Assembly (NCBI GenBank): GCA_903903735.1
Contig: CAIUZV010000200.1
Location: 1-46,145 of the forward strand
Direction of reading: 5' to 3'
DNA from: an uncultured beta proteobacterium
Lineage (GTDB): Bacteria; Pseudomonadota; Gammaproteobacteria; Burkholderiales; Burkholderiaceae_B
DNA: 46,145 nt
Shown: one piece after another, positions 33,250 through 42,375 of the stretch
Layout of the letters: each line of letters opens with the position of its first letter
How positions within the stretch are numbered: position 1 is the stretch's first letter
Translations under genes and position numbers: made by a program
Notes under the pieces: generated by a model
Told to the model about the DNA's origin: nothing
Database searches by the model: none
Seen by the model: the letters and a program-made list of their open reading frames with translations, nothing else

Positions 33250-34278
33250 ATGGTTTCGGTTTATTCGTGTAATCCACGCGCTCAGAAGCGCTTTTCATTC
33301 AAAGCAGCTGCACGGTTGGCAGGCTTGACGCTCTTTACCAGTCTCAGCTTGTCCCTTGCTCAAAGCAGTCTTGCCCAAACCTTTCCTGATAAGCCCCTAA
33401 AAATTGTTGTGGGCTTTCCTCCTGGCGGGGGGTCAGATCTGATGGCGCGTACGGTTGCTGAACGCCTCTCGCCTTTGATCGGCCAACCTGTGATTGTTGA
33501 TAATAAGCCAGGTGCAGGTTCGACGATTGCTGCGTCGTTCGTCGCGAAATCAAAGCCTGACGGCTACACCATTCTATTTGGGCAAGCGGCAAACCTGGGC
33601 ATTGCGCCGGCAATGATGTCCACGCTTAACTACGATCCAATTAAAGACTTCGCACCCATTACGCGCTTAGCCGCCGCACCGCTACTTGTCGTTGGTCCAA
33701 CAACGCTTGCTGCGGCCGACATGAAAGAGGTTATTACGCTTGCCAAAGCAAACCCAAACAAACTGAGTTTCGGTTCGCCCGGCTCTGGGACACTGGGGCA
33801 CTTAGCCGGAGAGATGTTCGTGAGCCAAGCGAAAATCAAGGCCGTGCACGTCCCCTATAAGGGCCAGTCTGCCGCGATTACTGACATCATCGGCAATCGG
33901 GTGGAACTTTACTTCAGCACCATTGCAGTGATCAGCCCACACGTAGAAAGCGGTCGCATCAAGGCGTTTGCGATTACCTCAAAAGAGCGGTCGCCCAGCT
34001 TCCCCGACGTACCAACCGTTGCCGAGTCGGGTCTGCCTGGCTATGAGGCAGAAAATTGGTATGCACTGCTCGCTCCTGCAGGCACGCCCCCCGCGATCGT
34101 AGACCGCCTTAACCGAGAGCTGAAGAAAATCCTCAGCTCACCAGACTTCGTCAAAGAAATTGCGAAGGAAGGTGGCCGCACAGTTGGCGACTCACCAGCA
34201 GAATTTGCAAAATTTCTAAGCATCGATGTACCACGATGGCAGAAAATCGTACGTGAAGCAGACCTTAAAACCAACTAG
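33250..34278 (+). CDS. TctC/Bug-family periplasmic receptor (Bug 5)
   Basis: A 342-residue Bug receptor with a long Sec signal peptide (about 1-42, ending SSLAQ). The Arg/Lys-rich n-region is unusually long, about 20 residues, so a start at a later codon is possible, though AGGAGA lies upstream of the chosen ATG. The mature part contains FPDKPLKIVVGFPPGGGSDLMAR, NKPGAGSTIAASFVA, KPDGYTILFG, GHLAGEMF and HVPYKGQSA. It is the tail-to-tail neighbour of Bug 6, only two bases separating the two stop codons. There is no adjacent TctA or TctB. Confidence 0.93.
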   Translation: MVSVYSCNPRAQKRFSFKAAARLAGLTLFTSLSLSLAQSSLAQTFPDKPLKIVVGFPPGGGSDLMARTVAERLSPLIGQPVIVDNKPGAGSTIAASFVAKSKPDGYTILFGQAANLGIAPAMMSTLNYDPIKDFAPITRLAAAPLLVVGPTTLAAADMKEVITLAKANPNKLSFGSPGSGTLGHLAGEMFVSQAKIKAVHVPYKGQSAAITDIIGNRVELYFSTIAVISPHVESGRIKAFAITSKERSPSFPDVPTVAESGLPGYEAENWYALLAPAGTPPAIVDRLNRELKKILSSPDFVKEIAKEGGRTVGDSPAEFAKFLSIDVPRWQKIVREADLKTN

Positions 34279-34280
34279 CT

Positions 34281-35285
34281 TCAGTTAGTACTCATCGGGG
34301 TACGGTCAACGACTTTACCCCACTTGACGATCTCAGTAGCAATAAAGCTATTGAGTTGTTCGGGAGTGCTCGTAACGGGCGTAGCGCCTTCACGCTCAAA
34401 GCGCTGGATCAAATCTGGTGACTTCATTGCCTGAGCAATTGCCGCATTGAGCCGTTCAACGACGACTGGGGGTGTGCCCTTCGGTGCAAGCAACGCATTC
34501 CAAGTATTGATCTCGTAGTCTGGTAGCTTCGCGGCCTCTGCTATGGTTGGCGTGTTTGGAATCTCTTTTGAGCGCGTTGCTGTGGTGACCGCAAGCACAT
34601 TCAACTTACCCGCCTGTACGTGAGGTAGCACCCCGGGTAAGGTGGCAAAAGTCAACTGTGTATCGCCTGCGATGACCGATGTATTCGCTAAGGCACCTCC
34701 CTTAAAGGGGATGTGCACAATATCCAGCTTCATTGCGTCGTTAAACATGGCCGCAGCAAGGTGTCCAGGAGACCCATTACCGCTTGACGCGTAATTCAAC
34801 TTACCAGGATTCTTGCGGGCATAGTCAACGAACTCGGCGAGCGTTTTGACGGGCAACTTAACGCTCGTCACTAATGCAAGCGGTATCGAGGCAACTAACG
34901 AAATCGGCGCAAAGTCCTTGATGGGATCAAAAGTCAGTTTGCCTTTGTAGAGGGCCGGATTAATACCGTGACTCGCAACAGTGGCCATATAGAGCGTATA
35001 GCCATCAGGCTTTGACTGCGCCACATACGCTGCACCAATATTGCTTGCTGCGCCAGGCTTATTATCCACAATGATGGTTTGCCCGAGGATTTTGCCCATT
35101 TGCTCACCGAGTGAACGAGCCAAAATATCTGTCGTTCCACCTGCCGCATATCCTACGACGATCCGAATCGGCTGATTAGGAAAGTTTTGTTGTGCATGAA
35201 CACCGACTGTCACGCTCAGCAAGGCAAGTGTCGCGGCACTACGCAACACCATGGCAGGCAATAGTTTATTCAATGTACGTTTCAT
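34281..35285 (-). CDS. TctC/Bug-family periplasmic receptor (Bug 6)
   Basis: A 334-residue receptor. The Sec signal peptide ends at about residue 31 (VHAQ). The mature part has FPNQPIRIVVGYAAGGTTDILAR, NKPGAASNIGAAYVA, KPDGYTLYMA, PGHLAAAMFND and HIPFKGGALANT. The last gene of the long minus-strand series starting at Bug 8; the glycosyltransferase gene ends 71 bases before it, with an 18-base tandem duplication in that gap. It is clearly only a distant relative of its convergent neighbour Bug 5. Confidence 0.93.
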   Translation of the reverse strand: MKRTLNKLLPAMVLRSAATLALLSVTVGVHAQQNFPNQPIRIVVGYAAGGTTDILARSLGEQMGKILGQTIIVDNKPGAASNIGAAYVAQSKPDGYTLYMATVASHGINPALYKGKLTFDPIKDFAPISLVASIPLALVTSVKLPVKTLAEFVDYARKNPGKLNYASSGNGSPGHLAAAMFNDAMKLDIVHIPFKGGALANTSVIAGDTQLTFATLPGVLPHVQAGKLNVLAVTTATRSKEIPNTPTIAEAAKLPDYEINTWNALLAPKGTPPVVVERLNAAIAQAMKSPDLIQRFEREGATPVTSTPEQLNSFIATEIVKWGKVVDRTPMSTN

Positions 35286-35307
35286 TTTTATGGATCAGCT
35301 CTCAAAT

Positions 35308-35343
35308 AAATTAATGATCTACAACAAATTAATGATCTACAAC
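35308..35343. repeat. Perfect 18-base tandem duplication upstream of Bug 6
   Basis: The unit AAATTAATGATCTACAAC occurs twice in a row (35308-35325 and 35326-35343) between the glycosyltransferase stop and the Bug 6 start. It may be a recent replication slippage product or a doubled regulatory site. Confidence 0.95.
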
Positions 35344-35356
35344 GGGAAAGCGTTGG

Positions 35357-36910
35357 TCAGCGACAAGCCCCGTTCGACTCCGGCTCAATAATTGCCCACT
35401 TAACTTCAATTGGATTCTTGTTTTTAAATCGATTCCAATACATGTTAATCGATCCAGTTTTTGTAGCTTGTTCCAAGAAATTCTTCACACCAAGGTTGAA
35501 AGGTCGTGACTCTTGGGCCGCATCAATCACAATCAGTGCGCCACACTTTTTAATCAGTGCGGGAGTGACGGCAGGACCTTGGTGATAAAGTCCATAAGGC
35601 AAAACTAGCGGTTGATCCTTGGACATCACTGATGTCACACCGGCCACCCAGGTTTCCCCGATGACGACTTTTAATGGTCCGCGTGTCTTAGCGTCCCACA
35701 CCTCATCGAGCAAAGCACCCTGCTGTTGGGCAGGGTAATTCGCCCGTGCGACACGCCCAGTCAAATCAACAATGAAACCGTAATACAAGCCAACCGACAC
35801 AGCAATCGAAATATTTAGGACTAGACCAACACCCACGACACGACGCAACGCTAAAGACGTATCCACTCGCGGCACGTAACGTAGCGCCCACAAGCCAAGT
35901 ACAACAAAATACGCTGTTGCCCAATTCGCGTTTAGATCGATCCATATCGCACCGAGCACGCATGTCACCAACATAGGGCCGTAGGCTGTGAACGAGACGT
36001 AGCGTTCCTCGGTCGTGGTGTTAGCCGAACCCCGCCATGACAGCCCAGGCGCTCCGTCACGTCTGAATTGTAGGTTCAGGATGAGCAACGCAACCAGCAA
36101 TGGGGCGAGCTTTCCCAACTGGCTACCTAGAAACTTGAAGACCTCTGCCAAGTGATTGACCTGCCTACCAACTTGTCGCTCCATATAGCGCAAGGTAGGA
36201 GCATCTTCACGGATCATCCACTCAATATGCGGGATCATCGCAACCGCACCAGCAACTATTGCAATACCAATCCCCATCATGGCACGCCTGTTGTGCATAC
36301 GCGCATCCAGCAATAGCCAGATACCCATCACAGCAAACCAAATACCTGCAGCATATTTTGTTAACAAACAAATAGCGCCCATCAAACCCAAGAGTGCCCA
36401 CTGCCACCACTTCTGATGCTGAACGGCCACTAAAACTGCCCACAAAAATAGTGCTGTCGGCAATAGCTGCATCAAATTTGAGCTGACTTGCAAGCCATTC
36501 ACATTGTGATAAATCACGAGACTCGTCAGCACAACCGCCATCAGTGCGCGAGCCGGCGTTGCCATCAAGAGCGCAATCCGCCAGACGACGAAAAGCATCA
36601 ACGCAACGTTCACGACACCCGCGAGATAAGTTACCCAGACAGCGCGGCCAAAGACCACAACAAACAGATGCACCCACCACGTGCCAATTGGCCCAAACTT
36701 TGGATAACCCCAGTCAAAATGCTGTAACCAAAAGAGTTCCTCAATACTGTCTTTATGCGGTGCCGTATGGCTTACGATCGCAATCAAAAACCAAAACACT
36801 GCATGGAAAGCAATGTACGCAAGCGTCACCTTGCGCAGTTGCTCTGCATTCGTGGCATCAAGCTGATTAACGAAGGACTTTATCGAGCCAATTGGATTAA
36901 AAACTGACAC
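35357..36910 (-). CDS. GT-C-type membrane glycosyltransferase (PMT_2/ArnT-like)
   Basis: A 517-residue inner-membrane protein with about 10-12 hydrophobic segments in residues 25-390 and a soluble C-terminal part (about 395-517). The first periplasmic loop carries HKDSIEELFWLQHFDWGYPKFGPIGTWW at about residues 52-79. There an acidic pair replaces the usual D-E of GT-C enzymes, followed by the Gly-Tyr-x-Lys/Pro segment typical of PMT_2 (dolichyl-phosphate-mannose-protein or ArnT-like) transferases. These use a lipid-phosphate sugar to modify proteins or lipids on the periplasmic face. It starts with GTG at 36910, four bases after the Bug 7 stop (GGCGGG upstream), so it appears to be cotranscribed with carboxylate uptake genes, an odd partnership. 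Confidence 0.8.
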   Translation of the reverse strand: MSVFNPIGSIKSFVNQLDATNAEQLRKVTLAYIAFHAVFWFLIAIVSHTAPHKDSIEELFWLQHFDWGYPKFGPIGTWWVHLFVVVFGRAVWVTYLAGVVNVALMLFVVWRIALLMATPARALMAVVLTSLVIYHNVNGLQVSSNLMQLLPTALFLWAVLVAVQHQKWWQWALLGLMGAICLLTKYAAGIWFAVMGIWLLLDARMHNRRAMMGIGIAIVAGAVAMIPHIEWMIREDAPTLRYMERQVGRQVNHLAEVFKFLGSQLGKLAPLLVALLILNLQFRRDGAPGLSWRGSANTTTEERYVSFTAYGPMLVTCVLGAIWIDLNANWATAYFVVLGLWALRYVPRVDTSLALRRVVGVGLVLNISIAVSVGLYYGFIVDLTGRVARANYPAQQQGALLDEVWDAKTRGPLKVVIGETWVAGVTSVMSKDQPLVLPYGLYHQGPAVTPALIKKCGALIVIDAAQESRPFNLGVKNFLEQATKTGSINMYWNRFKNKNPIEVKWAIIEPESNGACR

Positions 36911-36914
36911 GTTC

Positions 36915-37883
36915 TTAGCCCGCCTTTAAACCAGATTTCTGGATAATATTTTTATACATCTCGACATCTTTAGTGATTTTCTTAGCAAATTCTGAAGGTG
37001 ACAATCCGACTTCAAGCATGCCTTGTTGCTTGAGCTTTTCTGCGATGCCTTCGGACTTCATCAGTTTTTGAATATCCTGATACAGCTTTTCTACCAATGC
37101 GGGTGGCATATTCGCTGGCCCTAAGAATCCAAGCCAAGTAGAGATATCAAAACCCGCATAGCCCGATTCGATCATCGTTGGCGCACTAATAAAAGCACGT
37201 TTGCTGGTGGTTAACGCAAGCGCACGGACTTTGTCTGCATTGATATAAGCAATCACTGAAGGCAACGTAGCGAAGGTCATCTGAACATGACCTGCCAGCA
37301 AATCAGCGATCACTGCTCCACCACCCTTGTAGGGAATGTGGGTTATCTCAACACCCGCTGATTGCTTGAACAACTCTGCCGCCAAGTGTCCGCCCGTACC
37401 GTTCCCAGGGGACGCATAACTGATCTTTGTTGTGTTACTGCGTATCAGCGCCTCGAGCTCTTTCGCTGTACTGGCCTTTACGCTCGGGTGAACCACCAGC
37501 ACATTCGGCAATTCAGCAGCCAGCGTGATCGGCGTGAAGTCCTTTTCTACATTAAACGGAAGCTTGTTCGACATCCCCGGACTAATCACAAAGGCGCTAC
37601 TCGTCAACAGCATGGTGTAACCATCAGGCTCTGAGCGCGCCACCGCCTCTGCACCAATATTCCCACTCGCGCCAGCGCGGTTCTCAACAACGACCGGCTG
37701 TCCCCACATATCAGCCAGGCTAGCACTCAGCGTGCGCGCGAGCATATCGGCCCCACCACCGGGCGCAAAAGGCACAATGATCTTCACGGGCTTTTCGGGA
37801 AATTTTTGGGCGCATACGGCAGAACTGGCTACCGCAAGACCAATTGAAACCAATATGCTGCTTACGCGTTGAAGAAGTTTCAT
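36915..37883 (-). CDS. TctC/Bug-family periplasmic receptor (Bug 7)
   Basis: A 322-residue receptor with a Sec signal peptide ending near residue 25 (AVCAQ). Mature motifs are FPEKPVKIIVPFAPGGGADMLAR, NRAGASGNIGAEAVA, EPDGYTMLL, GHLAAELF and HIPYKGGGA, all canonical. The gene starts three bases after the MmgE/PrpD stop codon and is followed by the glycosyltransferase gene. Its substrate may be the carboxylic acid handled by the MmgE/PrpD protein. Confidence 0.94.
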   Translation of the reverse strand: MKLLQRVSSILVSIGLAVASSAVCAQKFPEKPVKIIVPFAPGGGADMLARTLSASLADMWGQPVVVENRAGASGNIGAEAVARSEPDGYTMLLTSSAFVISPGMSNKLPFNVEKDFTPITLAAELPNVLVVHPSVKASTAKELEALIRSNTTKISYASPGNGTGGHLAAELFKQSAGVEITHIPYKGGGAVIADLLAGHVQMTFATLPSVIAYINADKVRALALTTSKRAFISAPTMIESGYAGFDISTWLGFLGPANMPPALVEKLYQDIQKLMKSEGIAEKLKQQGMLEVGLSPSEFAKKITKDVEMYKNIIQKSGLKAG

Positions 37884-37886
37884 TAT

Positions 37887-39242
37887 TTACTCTCTCCTAA
37901 GTATTGCACCGAGATCTCCCGCATTAGCCAGATGACCAACGCGCCAGCACTGCTCCAACACTAGTTGACTTTTTTCTTTCGAAAATTTTTCAGCAGTTAA
38001 ATCTAAAAACTTAAAGTTGATATCCGCATCACTCATCGGCTTCTGTAAGCTACCTAGGGCATGCTCAACATGCTGAGTGAGTACCGCGCCATCACTGAAG
38101 GTAATTGACAGGAACGCCTCATCCACCGCGACTGACTTGTCGACCTCTGCGCTTACCTTTGGACGCAATGCGACAACGTCGGCTCTATTTACGACTGTAT
38201 CCGTATAGTGTTTTGATGTACTAAGTCCATCAATAAGCACCACTGCAGCTGAATGATAAACGCTGAACTTACCCTCCAGACCCGTGCGAGGCTCGGTCTT
38301 TCCCGTCAACTCAAGCACCAAGGGGTTCACACGCAAATGTATCTGTTCTATCGATGACGTACGAGCACCCAGTTTTTTGTGCAAGGAAATACAGCCATCA
38401 ATCACAGGATGAATGACTAAGCCACAGGCATAGGGCTTAAACGCATTATCCATCACAACCCAACGGTTGCCTAAGTCAGCCAAACTATCAGATAAGTGCG
38501 GGTTCACCGACATAACGTGAGCAAACCCACGTGGGGCTTCGAGCACGCGCTCTGAACTGGTGAATCCCTGCTTTGCCATGAGCGCAGCGCTTAGACCGCT
38601 CTGTGCAGCGCGGCCTGGATGCAAGCTTTTGCACATGGTGCCAAACACTTCTCGTAAGCCTGCGGCTTGGGTCGCGGCAATTCCGAAGGCCCACGCCATC
38701 TGTTGGGCATTCAGTTTTAGCGCATACCCCACCGCCGTCGCAGCACCGAAACCACCCACCGTACCGGTCACATGCCAGCCAATATCGTAATGTGCGGGAC
38801 ATACACCCAGGGCGATTCGGCACTCTACTTCAATACCCAAGGCGATGGCTGTCACAAAGGTTTCACCATCAAGGGGAACGAACTCAGAGAGCGCAAGGAG
38901 TGCAGAAAAAACAGGGCCGCTAGGATGCACTAAGGTTGCATGATGCGTGTCATCAAAATCCAGTACATGCGAGCTGATACCGTTGAATAAGGCCGCGTGT
39001 AACGCGTCAACACGCTCTGCTCGGCCCAACACAGACGCATGACCGGAACCCACAAATGGTTTGAATGCCTCCATGGCCTTTACTAGCGCGGGGTGTCCAG
39101 AACCTCCTACGGCACAACCGGCCCAGTTCACTAAGCTTCTTGCGACCTGGTGCTTTACCTCTGGTGGCAACTGACTTTTGTCAAAACCAGCAACAAATGC
39201 TGCTAGCTCCTGAGTCACTCCAAGCGTCGACGAACGATCCAT
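37887..39242 (-). CDS. MmgE/PrpD-family protein (2-methylcitrate dehydratase / aconitate decarboxylase-like)
   Basis: A 451-residue cytoplasmic enzyme of the MmgE/PrpD family. Recognisable regions: ARSLVNWAGCAVGGSGHPA near residues 41-60, ISSHVLDFDDTHHATLVHPSGPVFSALLALSE near 91-122 (His/Asp-rich active-site region), ALGIEVECRIA, GWHVTGTVGGFGAATAVGYALKLN, and FKPYACGLVIHPVIDGCI near 275-292. Family members dehydrate 2-methylcitrate or decarboxylate cis-aconitate, and others act on unrelated acids. The frame extends to a GTG at 39257, but the ATG at 39242 with GGAAG upstream is preferred. It stands between a TAXI-TRAP importer and Bug 7, which suggests a catabolic role for an imported di- or tricarboxylate, not propionate metabolism proper; prpB and prpC are absent. 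Confidence 0.92.
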   Translation of the reverse strand: MDRSSTLGVTQELAAFVAGFDKSQLPPEVKHQVARSLVNWAGCAVGGSGHPALVKAMEAFKPFVGSGHASVLGRAERVDALHAALFNGISSHVLDFDDTHHATLVHPSGPVFSALLALSEFVPLDGETFVTAIALGIEVECRIALGVCPAHYDIGWHVTGTVGGFGAATAVGYALKLNAQQMAWAFGIAATQAAGLREVFGTMCKSLHPGRAAQSGLSAALMAKQGFTSSERVLEAPRGFAHVMSVNPHLSDSLADLGNRWVVMDNAFKPYACGLVIHPVIDGCISLHKKLGARTSSIEQIHLRVNPLVLELTGKTEPRTGLEGKFSVYHSAAVVLIDGLSTSKHYTDTVVNRADVVALRPKVSAEVDKSVAVDEAFLSITFSDGAVLTQHVEHALGSLQKPMSDADINFKFLDLTAEKFSKEKSQLVLEQCWRVGHLANAGDLGAILRRE

Positions 39243-39277
39243 TTTTTCTGCTTCCACTCCCTACGTACAAGATACGC

Positions 39278-41290
39278 CTAGGCCTGTATTGATTTAGTCT
39301 TGAGGTGTCGTATTGTCTGGGTGATGAGCACAAGAATAAACCCGGTAAAGCCAACTAAGTCAGCCCAGTTATCCGGATACGCTAGCGCAACACCAGCAAC
39401 TACCATCACGATACGTTCGAACATATGCGTCTTCTCGATGAACCAACCTTGTAGCCCACCTGCCAAACACACGATACCGACAGCCGCCGTAAACGAGATC
39501 CAGGCAATTTGCCACCAATCCGCATTCGCAAGCGCCTTGGTTGAACCCATCAATAGCAAGCTGGTACCTGAGTCACCCAGTACGAACATAAACGGCACGA
39601 GAATAGCGGGTGCGACATACTTCCAAGTCTGCAAGGTTGTTTTGTAAGGATCACCCTTACAAATCGCCGCTGCCGCAAACGGTGAAAGCGCTGTCGGCGG
39701 CGATACCTCAGACAGCACCGCATAATAAAAGATAAACATATGGGCCGCAAAAGCCGGCACACCCAGATTGATGAGTGCTGGTGCAGCAATGACCGCGCAG
39801 ATAATATAGGAGGCCGTGACAGGAACCGCCAAGCCGACCACCCACACGACCAATGCAGTAAAGATTGCGGTCAGCAGTAAGGACCCGCCCGCATACTCAA
39901 TGACGATCGAACTGAACTTGAGTCCAAGTCCGGTCAGCGTGACGGTACCAACGATCAGCCCTGCACCCGCGCACGTGATAGCAATCGCCAATACACCTGT
40001 CGAGCCTGAGGCAAGTGCTTTGGTTAGATTGGACTCGTATAGGCCCTTGAGAAAAGGCTGACGGCCACGCAGCCAGTCATACGAAATAATCGCCGTATCG
40101 CTGCGTAACATGCTTGTAAAGATCGAGACAACCGTGGCCCAAAACACTGACATGATGGGTGAAAACCCCATCATCATGAAAACGATGATTGAAACTAAAG
40201 AGAAGAAATGAAACCAGTATTTTTTGGTAAGACTCCACGCACTTTCAACGGACTCAAAACGAATATTCTTCATGCCGTACTTACGCACATCGATCTCAAC
40301 CATGACAAACAATCCAAGGTAGAACAGGATGGTTGGTATACAAGCCATCAACAACACATCAAGGTACGAAATCTTCAAGAAGTCAGCAATCAGAAACGCA
40401 GCGGCGCCCAACACCGGCGGGGAAATAATTGCGCCCAACCCGCCTGCAGCGAGTAAGCCACCTGCTGCATTGCGCTCGTAGCCAACTTTTTCAAGCATAG
40501 GCGCAGCAACAGAACCAACCGTGACCGTTGTCGCGACACCTGATCCCGATGGTCCACCCATCAAAAACGAAGATAGCACTATCGTACGACCCACACCCGA
40601 GGACTTACCGCCCATCGCAGCAAAAGAGAAATCAATAAAGAATTTTCCAGCACCTGTGAATTGCAAAAAGGCGCCAAAGATTGTGAACAAGATAATCAAG
40701 GTCGCCGACACGTCGATAGCTGTGCCGTATATACCTTCAAGCGTCATGTACATGAAACCAACAAAACGGCCGATGTCATAGCCTTTGTGCGTCCAGGGGG
40801 CAGGTAAATAGTTTCCAAACAAGGCATACAGCACGAAACATCCCGTCACAACGACCAAAATCATTCCGTTGGTTCGGCGCAATCCCTCAAGAATTAAACC
40901 AATTAACACGATGCCAACGGCGGTATCTAACGTTGATGGGTCGGTATTTCGATCAGTTAAGTCATCACCACCCATCAAGATGTAAAAAACAATCGCTACC
41001 GAGACTAAGGCCGCAATGACATCCCACCACATCAAGCGGTTTCTTAGTCTCGCCGTCATAGGGAAACTCAGAAACACCAGGAACAGAACAATGCCGACAT
41101 GGACCGTTCTTAATACTTGAGTCGTTACGATTGAATACGCGGCATAGAGATGGAACAATGACATCCCAACCGCACACAAAGTCAAAAATACAGCGAGTGC
41201 ACCACGATAGTCATTCGCATCCCCCTCTTCCTGCTTGATGAACGCATCAAGCTTGTCCTGGGTTTCGCGATCAATTGCATGCTGACTCAT
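39278..41290 (-). CDS. TRAP transporter fused membrane protein (DctQ-DctM, TAXI type)
   Basis: A 670-residue inner-membrane protein with about 16 or more hydrophobic segments. The first quarter (about 25-190) replaces DctQ; the rest corresponds to DctM. DctM signatures include FTGAGKFFIDFSFAAMGGKSSGVGRTIVLSSFLMGGPSGSGVATTVTVGSVAAPMLEKVGY at about 206-266 and SPPTALSPFAAAAICKGDPYK near 527-547. The size and fused layout are characteristic of TAXI-type TRAP systems, and indeed a TAXI receptor gene lies upstream, separated by a hairpin. The start codon at 41290 begins MSQHAIDRETQDKLDAFIKQ. Confidence 0.95.
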   Translation of the reverse strand: MSQHAIDRETQDKLDAFIKQEEGDANDYRGALAVFLTLCAVGMSLFHLYAAYSIVTTQVLRTVHVGIVLFLVFLSFPMTARLRNRLMWWDVIAALVSVAIVFYILMGGDDLTDRNTDPSTLDTAVGIVLIGLILEGLRRTNGMILVVVTGCFVLYALFGNYLPAPWTHKGYDIGRFVGFMYMTLEGIYGTAIDVSATLIILFTIFGAFLQFTGAGKFFIDFSFAAMGGKSSGVGRTIVLSSFLMGGPSGSGVATTVTVGSVAAPMLEKVGYERNAAGGLLAAGGLGAIISPPVLGAAAFLIADFLKISYLDVLLMACIPTILFYLGLFVMVEIDVRKYGMKNIRFESVESAWSLTKKYWFHFFSLVSIIVFMMMGFSPIMSVFWATVVSIFTSMLRSDTAIISYDWLRGRQPFLKGLYESNLTKALASGSTGVLAIAITCAGAGLIVGTVTLTGLGLKFSSIVIEYAGGSLLLTAIFTALVVWVVGLAVPVTASYIICAVIAAPALINLGVPAFAAHMFIFYYAVLSEVSPPTALSPFAAAAICKGDPYKTTLQTWKYVAPAILVPFMFVLGDSGTSLLLMGSTKALANADWWQIAWISFTAAVGIVCLAGGLQGWFIEKTHMFERIVMVVAGVALAYPDNWADLVGFTGFILVLITQTIRHLKTKSIQA

Positions 41291-41326
41291 GGTTCTACCT
41301 ACACAATTTAAAAATCAAATAAAACA

Positions 41327-41359
41327 ACGACGCACCCTCGATAATGACAGGTGCGTCGT
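41327..41359 (-). terminator. Intra-operon attenuator/terminator between TAXI receptor and TRAP permease genes
   Basis: A perfect ten-base-pair stem (41327-41336 with 41350-41359, core ACGACGCACC) encloses a 13-base loop. On the minus strand it is followed by a T-rich run (TTGTTTTATTT). It lies 20 bases after the receptor stop and 36 bases before the permease start, so it probably lowers permease expression relative to the receptor. Confidence 0.8.
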
Positions 41360-41379
41360 CAGGACAACATTGCGAAACT

Positions 41380-42330
41380 TTAATTTACGCTTTGACCATT
41401 CTCTTTGAAATATTTCAACGCGCCGGGGTGGAACGGCAACGGAGTCGAAGCAGATTTCTGATTAGCAAGTTTCACGCTGCCGTATTCGCTGTGCGTACGA
41501 ACTAGCTCTTGCATGTTGTCAAACACAGCCTTAGTAATTTTATAAGCTTCGTCGTCTGACATTTTTCCGTTGACAACCAAAATATTGGATACGGAAGCGT
41601 TGGCGTTATCTGCCGCCATTCCAGAGTACGTTGCTTTTGGAATTGTGTCCTTGAAGTACAAGTTGCCATACTTCTTGTTCATCGCATCGACAGCGCCGGC
41701 ATGGTCGATCATGACAATCTTGGTTCCTGGCGTGTTTGCCAGATCAGTGACTGCTGCAGTCGGCAATCCACCTACCCAAAAAAACGCATCGATTTTACGA
41801 TCCTTGATGGCATTGACTGACTCGGCAACACCTAGGCGTTCGCGTTTGACGTCCTTGTCTTTGTCCAACCCGGCCGCCTCAAGTAAACGGAACGCCATGA
41901 CTTCAGTCGCACTGCCCGGACTGCCGGTGCTGACGCGCTTACCTTTCAAGTCTTTCATCGACTTGATACCACTGGACTCCACCGTCACCACGTGCATGCG
42001 GTTTGGATACAGAACCAAAAGAGTTTTTACGTCTACTTTGCGTCCAGCAAACTTATCTAGCCCATCCTGTGCATCCTTCGCCGCATCGGCCATCGAAAAC
42101 GCAATATATGGCTTACCCGATCCAATGAGCTTCAAGTTGTCGACTGATCCGCCTGTTACTTCTGCCGTGGCAGACATACCAGGAACTTTTTTCGTCAGGA
42201 CGGACGCTAGACCCCCACCCATTGGGTAATACACACCACCCGTTCCACCTGTTGCAATTGAAAGGTTCTGCGCTTGCACGCTACCAGCCACAACAGCCAA
42301 GCCCAAAGCAAATAGTTTTAATGGTTTCAT
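41380..42330 (-). CDS. TAXI-family TRAP transporter periplasmic receptor
   Basis: A 316-residue receptor with a Sec signal peptide (cleavage after VQAQ, about residue 21). The mature part starts NLSIATGGTGGVYYPMGGGLASVLTKK, the glycine-rich TAXI opening, and continues with MADAAKDAQDGLDKF, MKDLKGKRVSTGSPGSATEVMAFRLLEAAGL near 131-161, DAFFWVGGLPTAAVTDLA and a C-terminal PFHPGALKYFKENG. TAXI receptors carry glutamate, other acidic amino acids or similar ligands. The frame begins 27 bases upstream, but the ATG at 42330 has GGAG six bases away. The downstream hairpin separates it from its membrane subunit. Confidence 0.93.
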   Translation of the reverse strand: MKPLKLFALGLAVVAGSVQAQNLSIATGGTGGVYYPMGGGLASVLTKKVPGMSATAEVTGGSVDNLKLIGSGKPYIAFSMADAAKDAQDGLDKFAGRKVDVKTLLVLYPNRMHVVTVESSGIKSMKDLKGKRVSTGSPGSATEVMAFRLLEAAGLDKDKDVKRERLGVAESVNAIKDRKIDAFFWVGGLPTAAVTDLANTPGTKIVMIDHAGAVDAMNKKYGNLYFKDTIPKATYSGMAADNANASVSNILVVNGKMSDDEAYKITKAVFDNMQELVRTHSEYGSVKLANQKSASTPLPFHPGALKYFKENGQSVN

Positions 42331-42375
42331 CTTCCTCTCCAATAATCTAAACATCATCCGAAGCGACGCAGATGG

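Noticed and set aside
41570-42229. 219-codon plus-strand ORF opposite the TAXI receptor
   Set aside because: Long only because codon bias removes stops; the other strand has the complete TAXI signature.
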